This document shows positions 8,359 through 15,573 of a stretch of DNA of 64,000 nt, piece after piece (within the stretch, counting starts at the first letter, position 1; every line of letters starts with the position of its first letter). This DNA comes from Altericroceibacterium spongiae (lineage in GTDB: Bacteria > Pseudomonadota > Alphaproteobacteria > Sphingomonadales > Sphingomonadaceae): positions 124,001 to 188,000 of the forward strand of contig NZ_RAPF01000001.1 of assembly GCF_003610805.1 (NCBI RefSeq), written 5' to 3'. The notes beneath the pieces were generated by a model that ran no database searches, was not told the DNA's origin, and saw only the letters and a program-made list of their open reading frames with translations. The position numbers and the translations under genes were made by a program.

Positions 8359-8709
8359 TTATTCGGGCCTTGTCCAGATCCAGCTTCCCGCGATGGCCAG
8401 AACGGCAATCGAAATACCGACCCAGGGGAACCCAAGCGTTACTCCGGTAAATAAGACGCCGGCGCCCATGGCCAAAATGGCGGAAATCTTGGCCTTGCGG
8501 CTGATGGCGCGCTTGTCCCGCCAGCGTAGCAGTGGCGGGCCCCAGCGCGGGTGATCCAGCAGGCGGCGTTCCCATTCAGGATTGCCGCGGGCAAAGCAGA
8601 AAGCCGCCAGTAAAAGGAAAGGCACCGTCGGAAGAATCGGAAGTGCTGCGCCGATAGCGCCAAGGGCGACGCACAAAAGACCGGCCGCCATGTAAAGCGA
8701 CCGGCGCAT
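8359..8709 (-). CDS. DUF454 (YbaN-like) inner-membrane protein
   Basis: A 116-residue membrane protein with the DUF454 signature: N-terminal helix 'YMAAGLLCVALGAIGAALPI' followed by 'LPTVPFLLLAAFCFARGNPE', then 'HPRWGPPLLRWRDKRAIS', and two further hydrophobic spans at the C-terminus. Function is unknown for the family. Its ATG begins one base after the sufE stop, so it is almost certainly co-transcribed with sufE. Confidence 0.85.
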   Translation of the reverse strand: MRRSLYMAAGLLCVALGAIGAALPILPTVPFLLLAAFCFARGNPEWERRLLDHPRWGPPLLRWRDKRAISRKAKISAILAMGAGVLFTGVTLGFPWVGISIAVLAIAGSWIWTRPE

Positions 8710-8710
8710 G

Positions 8711-9118
8711 TCAGCCTGCCGCGATCCGTGTGGCGGTTTCCTTGATAAGAGCGATCATATTGGGAATGCCCTGTGTCCGGTTGGAACTGAGCTGGTTTCT
8801 GAGATCGAAGGGTTCCAGTGCCGCCGTGATATCCATATCAGCCACTTCGGCAGCAGGTTTATCCTGCACAGCCGAGAGAACCAATGCAACAATGCCTTTG
8901 GTAATCGCTGCGTTGCTGTCGGCCAGAAAATGGAGCGTATCGCTATCCTGCGTCGGATAGATCCAGACGCTGGCCGAACATCCTCGGACGAGGGTGGCAT
9001 CGGTCTTGAGCGGAGCGGGCATGGGCTCCAGCTCACGGCCCAGTTCGATCAGCAGGCGATAACGTTCATCGCCTTCGAGGAATTCATATTCTTCGCGTAT
9101 GTCATCAAGAGAGCGCAT
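8711..9118 (-). CDS. sufE: SufE cysteine desulfuration protein
   Basis: A 135-residue SufE-fold protein that accepts persulfide sulfur from SufS for Fe-S cluster assembly. The acceptor cysteine is Cys47 in 'LVRGCSASVWIY'; the C-terminal half 'DLRNQLSSNRTQGIPNMIAL' is family-typical. No sufS or sufBCD lies next to it. It is followed by DUF454 with a one-base gap. Confidence 0.93.
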   Translation of the reverse strand: MRSLDDIREEYEFLEGDERYRLLIELGRELEPMPAPLKTDATLVRGCSASVWIYPTQDSDTLHFLADSNAAITKGIVALVLSAVQDKPAAEVADMDITAALEPFDLRNQLSSNRTQGIPNMIALIKETATRIAAG

Positions 9119-9142
9119 GGTTGCTGATCTAGCACCTTGCGA

Positions 9143-9379
9143 TCAGAGGTCCACCCCGCTTGCAATGGCTTCGAGCTTGCGGATGCGTTCCTTGAGGTCG
9201 GCAATTTCGATCCGGGCCGCTCCATTGCCTGATTTGATGTCCGGCCCGGTCTCCGGCCTGTGCCGGTCGAGTTCGCGGGATTTGAGCGCAAGCCAGTCCT
9301 GCCAGCCTTTCAGCAGGGTGCCTGCGACGATCAGCACACCGATCAGGCAGGTGGCGGCAATCATCAGATCGTTGGGCAT
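9143..9379 (-). CDS. Small membrane/coiled-coil protein, PspB-like (Psp locus member 7)
   Basis: A 78-residue protein with an N-terminal transmembrane helix ('LMIAATCLIGVLIVAGTLLK', residues about 5-24) and a C-terminal coiled coil 'IEIADLKERIRKLEAIAS'. That C-terminus has the pattern R-(I/V)-x-x-L-E-x-(I/V), also seen in PspB and in the three ORFs upstream. I infer that it is a diverged PspB-type paralogue; it could instead be an unrelated small anchored coiled coil. Last gene of the run downstream of pspABC, 24 bp after its neighbour. Confidence 0.65.
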   Translation of the reverse strand: MPNDLMIAATCLIGVLIVAGTLLKGWQDWLALKSRELDRHRPETGPDIKSGNGAARIEIADLKERIRKLEAIASGVDL

Positions 9380-9403
9380 TTGGGCAACTCCGGATCGAAT
9401 GGA

Positions 9404-9664
9404 TTATTTTTCGCGCAACTTGTTGATTTCATCGGACAGTTCGCGGGAAGAGCGATCTTCTGTGGCAATGCGCTCCAGCACTCTTACCCGTTCACGCAGA
9501 TCGCTCAGTTCATCTTCCATTTCGCGAACGGAGGATGTCAGCCGATAATGTCCGTCTTCTTCCTCGCTGGAGTGGCGCGGCCCGTTCCGGTCCTGACGGT
9601 ATCGTATGATCCGGGCAATTGCGACGATGGCCACGATAATGATAACGGCATTCCAGAAATGCAT
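9404..9664 (-). CDS. Small membrane/coiled-coil protein, PspB-like (Psp locus member 6)
   Basis: 86 residues: N-terminal membrane helix ('FWNAVIIIVAIVAIARII', residues 3-20), a polar linker, then a heptad-rich segment 'MEDELSDLRERVRVLERIAT' ending 'SDEINKLREK'. Enterobacterial PspB has the same architecture and a similar 'RMRERIQALESIL' element. Shares the R-V-R-V-L-E-R-I core with member 4 at 10011-10316. Same strand and tight spacing (12 bp to member 5) indicate one operon. Confidence 0.7.
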   Translation of the reverse strand: MHFWNAVIIIVAIVAIARIIRYRQDRNGPRHSSEEEDGHYRLTSSVREMEDELSDLRERVRVLERIATEDRSSRELSDEINKLREK

Positions 9665-9676
9665 GATCGTCCTTTC

Positions 9677-9982
9677 CTATTGCCCAAATTCACCACGATC
9701 TGCAGGCAACCGGTCAATCTGGTCGGCCATTTGATTACTGCCATCGCTGATGACCTTTTCCAGTACTTCGATGCGATCCTGAAGGCCGGCGACCGTAACC
9801 GACAAATGACGGTTTTCTTCTGCAAGGCGGGCAAGTTTCTCCTTGGGGTGGGGGCGAGGCAGGCAGTCCAGCTCATGCCGTAATCTGGCCAGATGGTTTG
9901 CCTGCACAATATGGCTGACGATCCATCCCGCCGCGACCACGATCGCCATAATGGTGACGATGTCAGGTCCGGCCCAAATCAT
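9677..9982 (-). CDS. Small membrane/coiled-coil protein, PspB-like (Psp locus member 5)
   Basis: 101 residues with an N-terminal helix ('IVTIMAIVVAAGWIVSHIV'), an 'HLARLRHELDCLPRPHPK' linker and a coiled coil 'VAGLQDRIEVLEKVISDGSN' followed by 'QMADQIDRLP'. The D-R-I-x-V-L-E-K-V-I-S-D pattern is the same as in members 4 and 6. Located 28 bp downstream of member 4. Function unknown; by position probably part of the envelope-stress response. Confidence 0.68.
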   Translation of the reverse strand: MIWAGPDIVTIMAIVVAAGWIVSHIVQANHLARLRHELDCLPRPHPKEKLARLAEENRHLSVTVAGLQDRIEVLEKVISDGSNQMADQIDRLPADRGEFGQ

Positions 9983-10010
9983 TTAAAACATTCCCCCTTT
10001 TGTAACTCGA

Positions 10011-10316
10011 TCAGTTCACTGATTTCTCGCGTGAAGAAGCTGATTGCGCATCGTCCACTTTCTGCTGATCGCGCAGAGCATCGATCTGCAGAGCAACATC
10101 ATAGCCCTTGTCGGTTACGATCCGCTCGAGCACACGCACGCGATCTTCCAGCTCTTTATTGCTGGCTGCATATTCTGCGGCGCGCTGCGCGGTATTTTGC
10201 ATTTCCATTTCGGCCAGTTTGCGCTGGTGCTTGGTCCAGACGATGAAGCAAACCATGATAAAAGGCGCGAGCGGGATAAGCAGGGCGAGGATTTGTTTTA
10301 TGGCACTTCCATCCAT
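10011..10316 (-). CDS. Small membrane/coiled-coil protein, PspB-like (Psp locus member 4)
   Basis: 101 residues with a hydrophobic helix ('ILALLIPLAPFIMVCFIVWT', residues about 9-28) followed by a long helical region 'KHQRKLAEMEMQNTAQRAAE' and the core 'ELEDRVRVLERIVTDKGYDV', then 'ALQIDALRDQQ'. The tail 'VTDKGY..VALQIDALRD' is a conserved extension often seen in short phage-shock-like proteins of alphaproteobacteria. It lies 14 bp after pspC. I infer a PspB-like role at the membrane. Confidence 0.7.
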   Translation of the reverse strand: MDGSAIKQILALLIPLAPFIMVCFIVWTKHQRKLAEMEMQNTAQRAAEYAASNKELEDRVRVLERIVTDKGYDVALQIDALRDQQKVDDAQSASSREKSVN

Positions 10317-10330
10317 GACGAAGCCCTTTC

Positions 10331-10705
10331 TCAGCGCAGGTTTTCGATTTCTGCAGACAAGCGAGGATTGTTGCTGACATAATATTGTTCAACGTCGGCA
10401 AGACGGCGATCGATGTCCCGGAAACGGGAGCGTACTTCGCGTGCTGTGCGTTTCGGAGATTGGCGGACACGCTGCCAGTAACGCTGCTCATCACGGTCTG
10501 TGTAGAGATGGGCCGGCTTTTTATCGGCCAGCAGACCGAGCACGAAATAAATTGGCAGACCAAAGCCGGTGGACAATGTCAGGACGACAAAGCCGAGACG
10601 CCACCACAGAGCTTCAATTCCGGTATAATCGGCGAGGCCGGAGCAGACGCCCATTAGCTTGGAGTTCTGCTTGTCGCGATAAAATCTGGTGCGCTGACTG
10701 GTCAC
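10331..10705 (-). CDS. pspC: Phage shock protein C
   Basis: 124 residues. The PspC domain is residues about 5-62: 'RFYRDKQNSKLMGVCSGLAD' then 'YTGIEALWWRLGFVV' and 'LSTGFGLPIYFVLGLLADKK', with one or two membrane spans. The C-terminal ~50 residues form a coiled coil ending 'DIDRRLADVEQYYVSNNPRL', which echoes the PspB core. PspC with PspB senses inner-membrane stress and relieves PspA inhibition of PspF. Its start overlaps the pspB stop by 4 bp. Confidence 0.93.
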   Translation of the reverse strand: MTSQRTRFYRDKQNSKLMGVCSGLADYTGIEALWWRLGFVVLTLSTGFGLPIYFVLGLLADKKPAHLYTDRDEQRYWQRVRQSPKRTAREVRSRFRDIDRRLADVEQYYVSNNPRLSAEIENLR

Positions 10706-10995
10706 TTGCGGTCTCCCCTTTCATTGAGCATGCGGTCGAGTTCGTGCAGTTTCTGGCTGTCCATATCGTTTTGTTCCCGCAGCCGGTGCGGCTTGAATTC
10801 GGGATTGTCGCTGGCAACCAGGCGCTCCACAGTGTTCATGCGTTCGTCGAGGCGGCGGGCAAGCTGATAAAGATCTTCCAGCAGTGTCTCGTCATCATTG
10901 GTCAATGTGGCAGCGGTTTTCCATTTTGTGATATAATGGAGAACGACCCAGGGAACTCCGATTACCACTGTTGCAACGATAATCACCTCATCCAT
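10702..10995 (-). CDS. pspB: Phage shock protein B
   Basis: 97 residues: N-terminal helix 'VIIVATVVIGVPWVVLHYIT', then 'DDETLLEDLYQLARRLDERM' and 'NTVERLVASDNPEFKPHR', matching the enterobacterial PspB coiled coil. The extra C-terminal ~25 residues are charged. It follows pspA by 3 bp and overlaps pspC, so the three are translationally linked. Acts as membrane-bound co-sensor with PspC. Confidence 0.9.
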   Translation of the reverse strand: MDEVIIVATVVIGVPWVVLHYITKWKTAATLTNDDETLLEDLYQLARRLDERMNTVERLVASDNPEFKPHRLREQNDMDSQKLHELDRMLNERGDRK

Positions 10996-10998
10996 GGA

Positions 10999-11688
10999 TC
11001 AGTCCCCCTTACTGCCATTTGCTTTACCAAGCGCGCGTTTCATTTCTTCCAGTTCGGCATCGACCTTATCGGAGCCTTCGAGTGCGGCAATTTCGTCAGC
11101 CAGCGAGGGTTCGCTTTTGCCATTGGATATATTGAGCGAATCTGCCCGGCCTTCTGCGTAATCCACCCGGCGTTCGAGCTGATCGAAACGGGTCAGCGCT
11201 TCATCTACCCGCTCACTGGTCATCAGGCTGCGCAGCTTGACGCGGTTCTCTGCGCTTTCGAGACGCGCGGCGATTTGTGTCTGACGACTGCGTGCTTCGC
11301 GCAAGCGGGTCTGCAATTTGGCGATGTCTTCCTCATAGGCGCGCAGTGAGTCGTCGAGCACGGTGATTTCAGAGCGAAGCTGATCGGCCATGTCGGCGGC
11401 TTTCTTCTTCTCCATCAGCGCTGCACGGGCAAGGTCTTCGCGATCTTTGCTGAGTGCGAGCTGTGCCTTGTCGGCCCAGTCGGCCTGGAGCTTGTCCAGC
11501 TTGCCAATATGGCGATGCATTTCCTTTTGATCGGCAATGGTACGCGCCGCACTGGCGCGGACTTCTACCAGAGTTTCCTCCATTTCGAGGATTATCATGC
11601 GGATCATTTTGACAGGATCGTCTGCCTGATCGAGCAAGTCGTTGAAATTGGCAGCGATAATGTCGCGTGTACGGGAAAAAATGCCCAT
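10999..11688 (-). CDS. pspA: Phage shock protein A
   Basis: A 229-residue PspA/IM30 coiled-coil protein starting 'MGIFSRTRDIIAANFNDLLD' and containing 'DDPVKMIRMIILEMEETLVE'. PspA binds stressed inner membrane and, when free, inhibits PspF. I choose the ATG at 11686-11688 because GGAG precedes it and all PspA proteins begin MGIF; the open frame extends to an ATG at 11832 that overlaps the stop of the small upstream ORF and would add 48 residues of non-PspA sequence. The C-terminal portion is acidic/basic mixed with 'LADEIAALEGSDKVDAELEE'. Confidence 0.94.
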   Translation of the reverse strand: MGIFSRTRDIIAANFNDLLDQADDPVKMIRMIILEMEETLVEVRASAARTIADQKEMHRHIGKLDKLQADWADKAQLALSKDREDLARAALMEKKKAADMADQLRSEITVLDDSLRAYEEDIAKLQTRLREARSRQTQIAARLESAENRVKLRSLMTSERVDEALTRFDQLERRVDYAEGRADSLNISNGKSEPSLADEIAALEGSDKVDAELEEMKRALGKANGSKGD

Positions 11689-11828
11689 CCAGGGTACTCC
11701 GGGATTTGTGCGTTTCTGGTTCGGGATCGGGCTGATACGCAGCCTTTCCACTTCACGATCGAGCCGTGAACTGGCTCCCTTGTTGTCCAGCTTGCCATTA
11801 GCGGCAAATGGATAATTAGCGGGTGTCA

Positions 11829-11996
11829 TCATGCAAGCTCAACAGAAGAAGCGCCAACCATCAGAATATTCGGTGTGATATCCGATGTCATGCCAAGCTG
11901 GCTGCCCAGTGTTGCGATGTTGAAAGCAATCATGGCCATCATACTCGCAATAGCGGCAAGGCCGAGCTTGCTGGTGAAGAATTGGCGGTCATACAT
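11829..11996 (-). CDS. Small membrane protein, first gene of the sigma54-driven psp operon
   Basis: A 55-residue ORF starting 'MYDRQFFTSKLGLAAIASMM' with a hydrophobic helix continuing 'AMIAFNIATLG', and ending 'SSVELA'. AAGGAA lies 8 bp before the ATG, and a near-perfect sigma54 promoter is about 40 bp upstream on the same strand. Its TGA overlaps an ATGATG from which pspA frame is open, suggesting coupling or ancestral fusion. It is in the position where a Psp effector or leader peptide would be. No family recognised; calling it a gene rests on promoter, ribosome site and composition. Confidence 0.65.
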   Translation of the reverse strand: MYDRQFFTSKLGLAAIASMMAMIAFNIATLGSQLGMTSDITPNILMVGASSVELA

Positions 11997-12035
11997 GGCG
12001 AAAATTCCTTGTGAACATCGTATGCCAATTTAACA

Positions 12036-12050
12036 GCAAAAGGTGTGCCA
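12036..12050 (-). promoter_or_regulatory. Sigma54 (-24/-12) promoter of the psp operon
   Basis: Read on the minus strand, TGGCAC (12050-12045), 5 nt, TTGC (12039-12036): GG and GC are 10 nt apart as sigma54 requires. Predicted start is near 12024, about 28 bp before the small ORF. PspF, the cognate sigma54 activator, is encoded divergently 100 bp away. Confidence 0.85.
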
Positions 12051-12143
12051 GTTTTGAAAATGGCTGAAAAACCAATATTTTTTGAGCCGGTGTATCAGAA
12101 TGTGTGGTGAATATTGCTAATATCCGGTGAGATGCACTATATT

Positions 12144-13211
12144 ATGGTTATGGAGCGAGATAATCAGTTTGTGGGGCAATCGGGGGCGTTTCTCGATACA
12201 GTGGAGCGCGCCAGCCGTGCAGCCGGCATGAGCCGTCCTGTATTGGTGATTGGCGAAAGAGGTACAGGTAAGGAGTTGATCGCGGAGCGCCTGCACCGCC
12301 TGTCCCCGCGTTGGGATGAGCCGCTGGTTACACTCAATTGCGCAGCCTTACCGGAAACCCTGATCGAAGCGGAGCTGTTCGGGCATGAGGCAGGCGCCTT
12401 TACCGGTGCTACCCGCGCCCGGACGGGGCGATTTGAAGAGGCTGATCGGGGAACATTGTTTCTCGATGAGTTGGCGACCCTGTCAATGGCAGCGCAGGAA
12501 CGGCTGTTGCGCGCGGTCGAGTATGGTGAAGTGACGCGGATCGGTGCCTCTCGTCCTGTGCGAGTGGATGTCCGCATTGTGGCGGCCACCAATGAAGATT
12601 TGCCGCGCCTCGCCGATGAAGGAAAGTTTCGTGCTGACCTGCTTGATCGATTGAGTTTCGAGGTCATTACCTTGCCGCCGCTTCGGGAACGCGATGGTGA
12701 TGTCGAAGTGCTGACCGATTATTTCGGACGCCGTATGGCGGCAGAGCTGGGTTGGGATCGCTGGCCTGGTTTTGCAGAACATGTTCGTCAGCAATTTGAG
12801 GAATATGCCTGGCCCGGCAACGTGCGTGAATTGCGTAATGTGGTGGAACGTGCGGTATATCGCTGGGAGGACTGGCTTGAACCGATCGGCTATGTTGTTT
12901 TCGACCCGTTCGATTCTCCATGGAAGCCGGTCGGTTCCGTCGGCCATATGCATGATAAGGCTTCGGATCAGTCGTCAGCTTCTTCTATGACAGAATTATC
13001 CGGCAAAGGACGAGAGCGCCCATCTTCAATGGATTATGATGTAATCGATGATCTGCGCGCCGCAGTTGATGCGCATGAGAAAAGTATTCTTGAACATGTT
13101 TTAGGGAAATATCGCTGGAATCAGCGTCAGACGGCCAAGGCTCTCGGGCTGACCTATGATCAGTTGCGCCATTGCCTGAAAAAGCACGATATTAGCAAGA
13201 ATTCTGCGTAA
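12144..13211 (+). CDS. pspF: Phage shock operon transcriptional activator PspF
   Basis: A sigma54 enhancer-binding protein lacking a receiver domain. Walker A 'GERGTGKE' (residues about 36-43), the sigma54-contacting 'GAFTGA' loop (about 84-89), 'GTLFLDELATLS' Walker B and 'FRADLLDRLSFEVITLPPLR' sensor region are all present. A Fis-type HTH closes the protein ('WNQRQTAKALGLTYDQLRHC'). Start is uncertain among ATGs at 12132, 12144 and 12150; alignment to E. coli PspF favours the last two. A ~55-residue low-complexity linker precedes the HTH. Divergent from the psp operon it should activate; PspA inhibits it in known systems. Confidence 0.93.
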   Translation: MVMERDNQFVGQSGAFLDTVERASRAAGMSRPVLVIGERGTGKELIAERLHRLSPRWDEPLVTLNCAALPETLIEAELFGHEAGAFTGATRARTGRFEEADRGTLFLDELATLSMAAQERLLRAVEYGEVTRIGASRPVRVDVRIVAATNEDLPRLADEGKFRADLLDRLSFEVITLPPLRERDGDVEVLTDYFGRRMAAELGWDRWPGFAEHVRQQFEEYAWPGNVRELRNVVERAVYRWEDWLEPIGYVVFDPFDSPWKPVGSVGHMHDKASDQSSASSMTELSGKGRERPSSMDYDVIDDLRAAVDAHEKSILEHVLGKYRWNQRQTAKALGLTYDQLRHCLKKHDISKNSA

Positions 13212-13281
13212 AGAGTCATGCCGGAGCCCTCTCTTGCTTTTATGAAGGGAATCACTTATCTGAAACGACATACCGACATTG

Positions 13282-13340
13282 TTACGACAAAGTCCGGTGC
13301 TGGCGCCGCAAGGGGCCGGTGCGAAACCGCATTGTCGTAA
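13282..13340 (+). promoter_or_regulatory. Structured leader: 9-bp inverted repeat upstream of rimP
   Basis: TTACGACAA (13282-13290) and TTGTCGTAA (13332-13340) are perfect inverted repeats enclosing a GC-rich loop that contains GGCGCC and two copies of CCGGTGC. The structure ends 23 bp before the rimP ATG. No T-tract follows, so it is not a standard terminator. It could be a protein-binding or attenuating leader for the nusA-infB operon. Confidence 0.45.
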
Positions 13341-13363
13341 ATGGCATGTAATCTGGAGACCGA

Positions 13364-13924
13364 ATGGCTGATATTGCGCGACTGACAGAAGTGATCGAAC
13401 CCGAAGCGAAGGCTCTGGGCTTCGAGCTTGTGCGCGTGAAACTGACCGGTTCCGATGATGAGCGTGTATTACAGATTATGGCTGAGGACCCGGTGACAGG
13501 GCAGCTGGTAGTCGATCAGTGCATGGCTCTTTCCCGTCGTATTTCCGACCGGATCGATGAGGTTGAGGAGCAGGGTGAAGAGCTGATTGCCGGGGCCTAT
13601 AATCTGGAAGTCAGTTCCCCGGGGATTGATCGCCCGCTGACGCGCCGTAAGGATTACAACCAGTGGGCTGGGCATGAAGCTCGTATTTCCCTGAGTGAAA
13701 AGCTCGATGGCAAGCGGAACCTTCATGGTATTCTGAAGGGCGTTGAAGGCGACGCCGTGATTATTGAGGACCGCAAGGCTGGAACAATAGAGGTTCTTTT
13801 CGACCTTATCCATTCCGCCAAGCTGGTTCTGACAAATGAACTCATCGCCGCTACCAAGCCTCTCGATATGAGCGGTGCCGATGAAATTGAAGAAATTCCC
13901 GCAGAAGAAAAGGCAGACGACTGA
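13364..13924 (+). CDS. rimP: Ribosome maturation factor RimP
   Basis: A 186-residue RimP that assists 30S assembly. N-terminal domain 'IEPEAKALGFELVRVKLTGS', then 'VDQCMALSRRISDRID' and 'YNLEVSSPGIDRPLTRRKDY', followed by the SH3-like C-terminal domain. Acidic tail is typical. Its TGA overlaps the nusA ATG by one base. First gene of the rimP-nusA-ylxR-infB operon. Confidence 0.95.
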   Translation: MADIARLTEVIEPEAKALGFELVRVKLTGSDDERVLQIMAEDPVTGQLVVDQCMALSRRISDRIDEVEEQGEELIAGAYNLEVSSPGIDRPLTRRKDYNQWAGHEARISLSEKLDGKRNLHGILKGVEGDAVIIEDRKAGTIEVLFDLIHSAKLVLTNELIAATKPLDMSGADEIEEIPAEEKADD

Positions 13925-15573
13925 TGGCCAGTCCGATTTCCGCCAATAAGGCTGAGTTGCTCGCAATCGCGAATTCGGTCGCTTCCGAAAAGATGATCGA
14001 TAAGTCGATCGTTATCGAGGCGATGGAAGAAGCGATCCAGAAATCCGCACGCAGCCGCTATGGTGCGGAGAATGATATCCGGGCCAAGCTCGATCCGATG
14101 ACCGGCGATTTGCGTCTGTGGCGTGTCGTTGAAGTGGTCGAGGAAGTCGAAGATTACTTCAAGCAGGTCGATCTCAAACAGGCTGAAAAACTTCAGCCTG
14201 GTGCTGCACTTGGCGATTTTATCGTCGATCCCTTGCCGCCGGTCGATCTCGGTCGCATCGATGCGCAAAGCGCAAAGCAGGTCATTTTCCAAAAAGTCCG
14301 CGATGCTGAACGTGAGCGGCAATATGAAGAGTTCAAGGATCGCGCCGGTGAAGTGATTACCGGGGTTATTAAATCGGTCGAATTCGGCCATGTGATCGTC
14401 AATCTCGGCCGCGCTGAAGGCGTGATCCGGCGCGATCAGCAAATCCCGCGTGAAGCAGCTCGTGTCGGTGAACGTATTCGCGCCATCATCATGAAGGTCG
14501 AGCGTAACAATCGCGGACCGCAGATCTTCCTGTCCCGCGCGCATCCGGATTTCATGAAGAAATTGTTTGCGCAGGAAGTGCCTGAAATTTACGACGGAAT
14601 CATTGAAATCAAGGCTGCTGCGCGCGACCCCGGTAGCCGGGCCAAGATCGGTGTGATCAGCCATGATTCCTCGATCGATCCGGTTGGCGCCTGCGTCGGT
14701 ATGAAGGGCAGCCGCGTGCAGGCAGTCGTTCAGGAACTGCAGGGTGAAAAGATCGATATCATCCCGTGGAGCGAAGATACGGCGACTTTTATCGTCAACG
14801 CTCTCCAGCCTGCAACGGTTAGCCGTGTGGTGATCGATGAGGATGAAAGCCGTATTGAAGTGGTAGTGCCCGACGATCAGCTTAGCCTTGCGATTGGTCG
14901 TCGCGGTCAGAATGTCCGTTTGGCAAGCCAGCTTACGGCCAGCCAAATCGATATTATGACGGAGGAAGAGGCGTCGGCGAAGCGGCAGAAGGAATTTGCC
15001 GAGCGCTCGCGGGTCTTCGAAGAAGAACTGGATGTCGACGAGACATTGTCGCAGCTCCTCGTTGCGGAAGGGTTCGCCGAACTGGACGAAGTGGCCTATG
15101 TCGAACTGGCCGAGCTGGCGGCCATTGAAGGTTTCGACGAGGATCTGGCGCAGGAACTCCAGTCTCGCGCGCTCGAAGCTCTGGAACGGCAGGAAGAAAC
15201 CTACCGGACCGAACGACGTGAGCTTGGTGTGGAAGACGCTTTGTCGGACATGCCGCATCTTAGCGAACAAATGCTCGTTGTTCTTGGCAAGGCCGGGATT
15301 AAGACGCTGGATGATCTCGCCGATCTTGCCACCGATGAACTGATTGCCAAGAAGCGTGAAGCGCCTCGTCGTCGGGGTGATAATCGCCGTGGCAACCAGC
15401 GTTCGGAAGATCGCGGGGGCGTGCTGGGCTCTTTCGGTTTGACCGAGGAGCAGGGCAACGAGATCATTATGGCCGCCCGGGCGCATTGGTTCGATGACGA
15501 GGATGTGGTAACCGCTCCTGCGGCCGCTGAACCCGAAACCGAGGAGGCCGCCGATGCGGAGTCCTCGCAATGA
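13924..15573 (+). CDS. nusA: Transcription termination/antitermination factor NusA
   Basis: 549 residues: NTD, S1 domain ('GVIKSVEFGHVIVNLGRAEG', near residue 140), KH1 and KH2 ('GRRGQNVRLASQLTASQIDI'), then acidic repeats. NusA binds RNA polymerase and modulates pausing, termination and antitermination. Unusual detail: between the C-terminal helical repeats there is a basic, Arg/Gly-rich insertion ('KKREAPRRRGDNRRGNQRSE'), followed by 'GSFGLTEEQGNEIIMAARAH'. The last 20 bp overlap the ylxR start. Confidence 0.96.
   Translation: MASPISANKAELLAIANSVASEKMIDKSIVIEAMEEAIQKSARSRYGAENDIRAKLDPMTGDLRLWRVVEVVEEVEDYFKQVDLKQAEKLQPGAALGDFIVDPLPPVDLGRIDAQSAKQVIFQKVRDAERERQYEEFKDRAGEVITGVIKSVEFGHVIVNLGRAEGVIRRDQQIPREAARVGERIRAIIMKVERNNRGPQIFLSRAHPDFMKKLFAQEVPEIYDGIIEIKAAARDPGSRAKIGVISHDSSIDPVGACVGMKGSRVQAVVQELQGEKIDIIPWSEDTATFIVNALQPATVSRVVIDEDESRIEVVVPDDQLSLAIGRRGQNVRLASQLTASQIDIMTEEEASAKRQKEFAERSRVFEEELDVDETLSQLLVAEGFAELDEVAYVELAELAAIEGFDEDLAQELQSRALEALERQEETYRTERRELGVEDALSDMPHLSEQMLVVLGKAGIKTLDDLADLATDELIAKKREAPRRRGDNRRGNQRSEDRGGVLGSFGLTEEQGNEIIMAARAHWFDDEDVVTAPAAAEPETEEAADAESSQ

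Noticed and set aside
11689-11832. 48-codon N-terminal extension of pspA
   Set aside because: PspA proteins begin MGIF, a good ribosome site precedes that ATG, and the extension overlaps the small upstream ORF.
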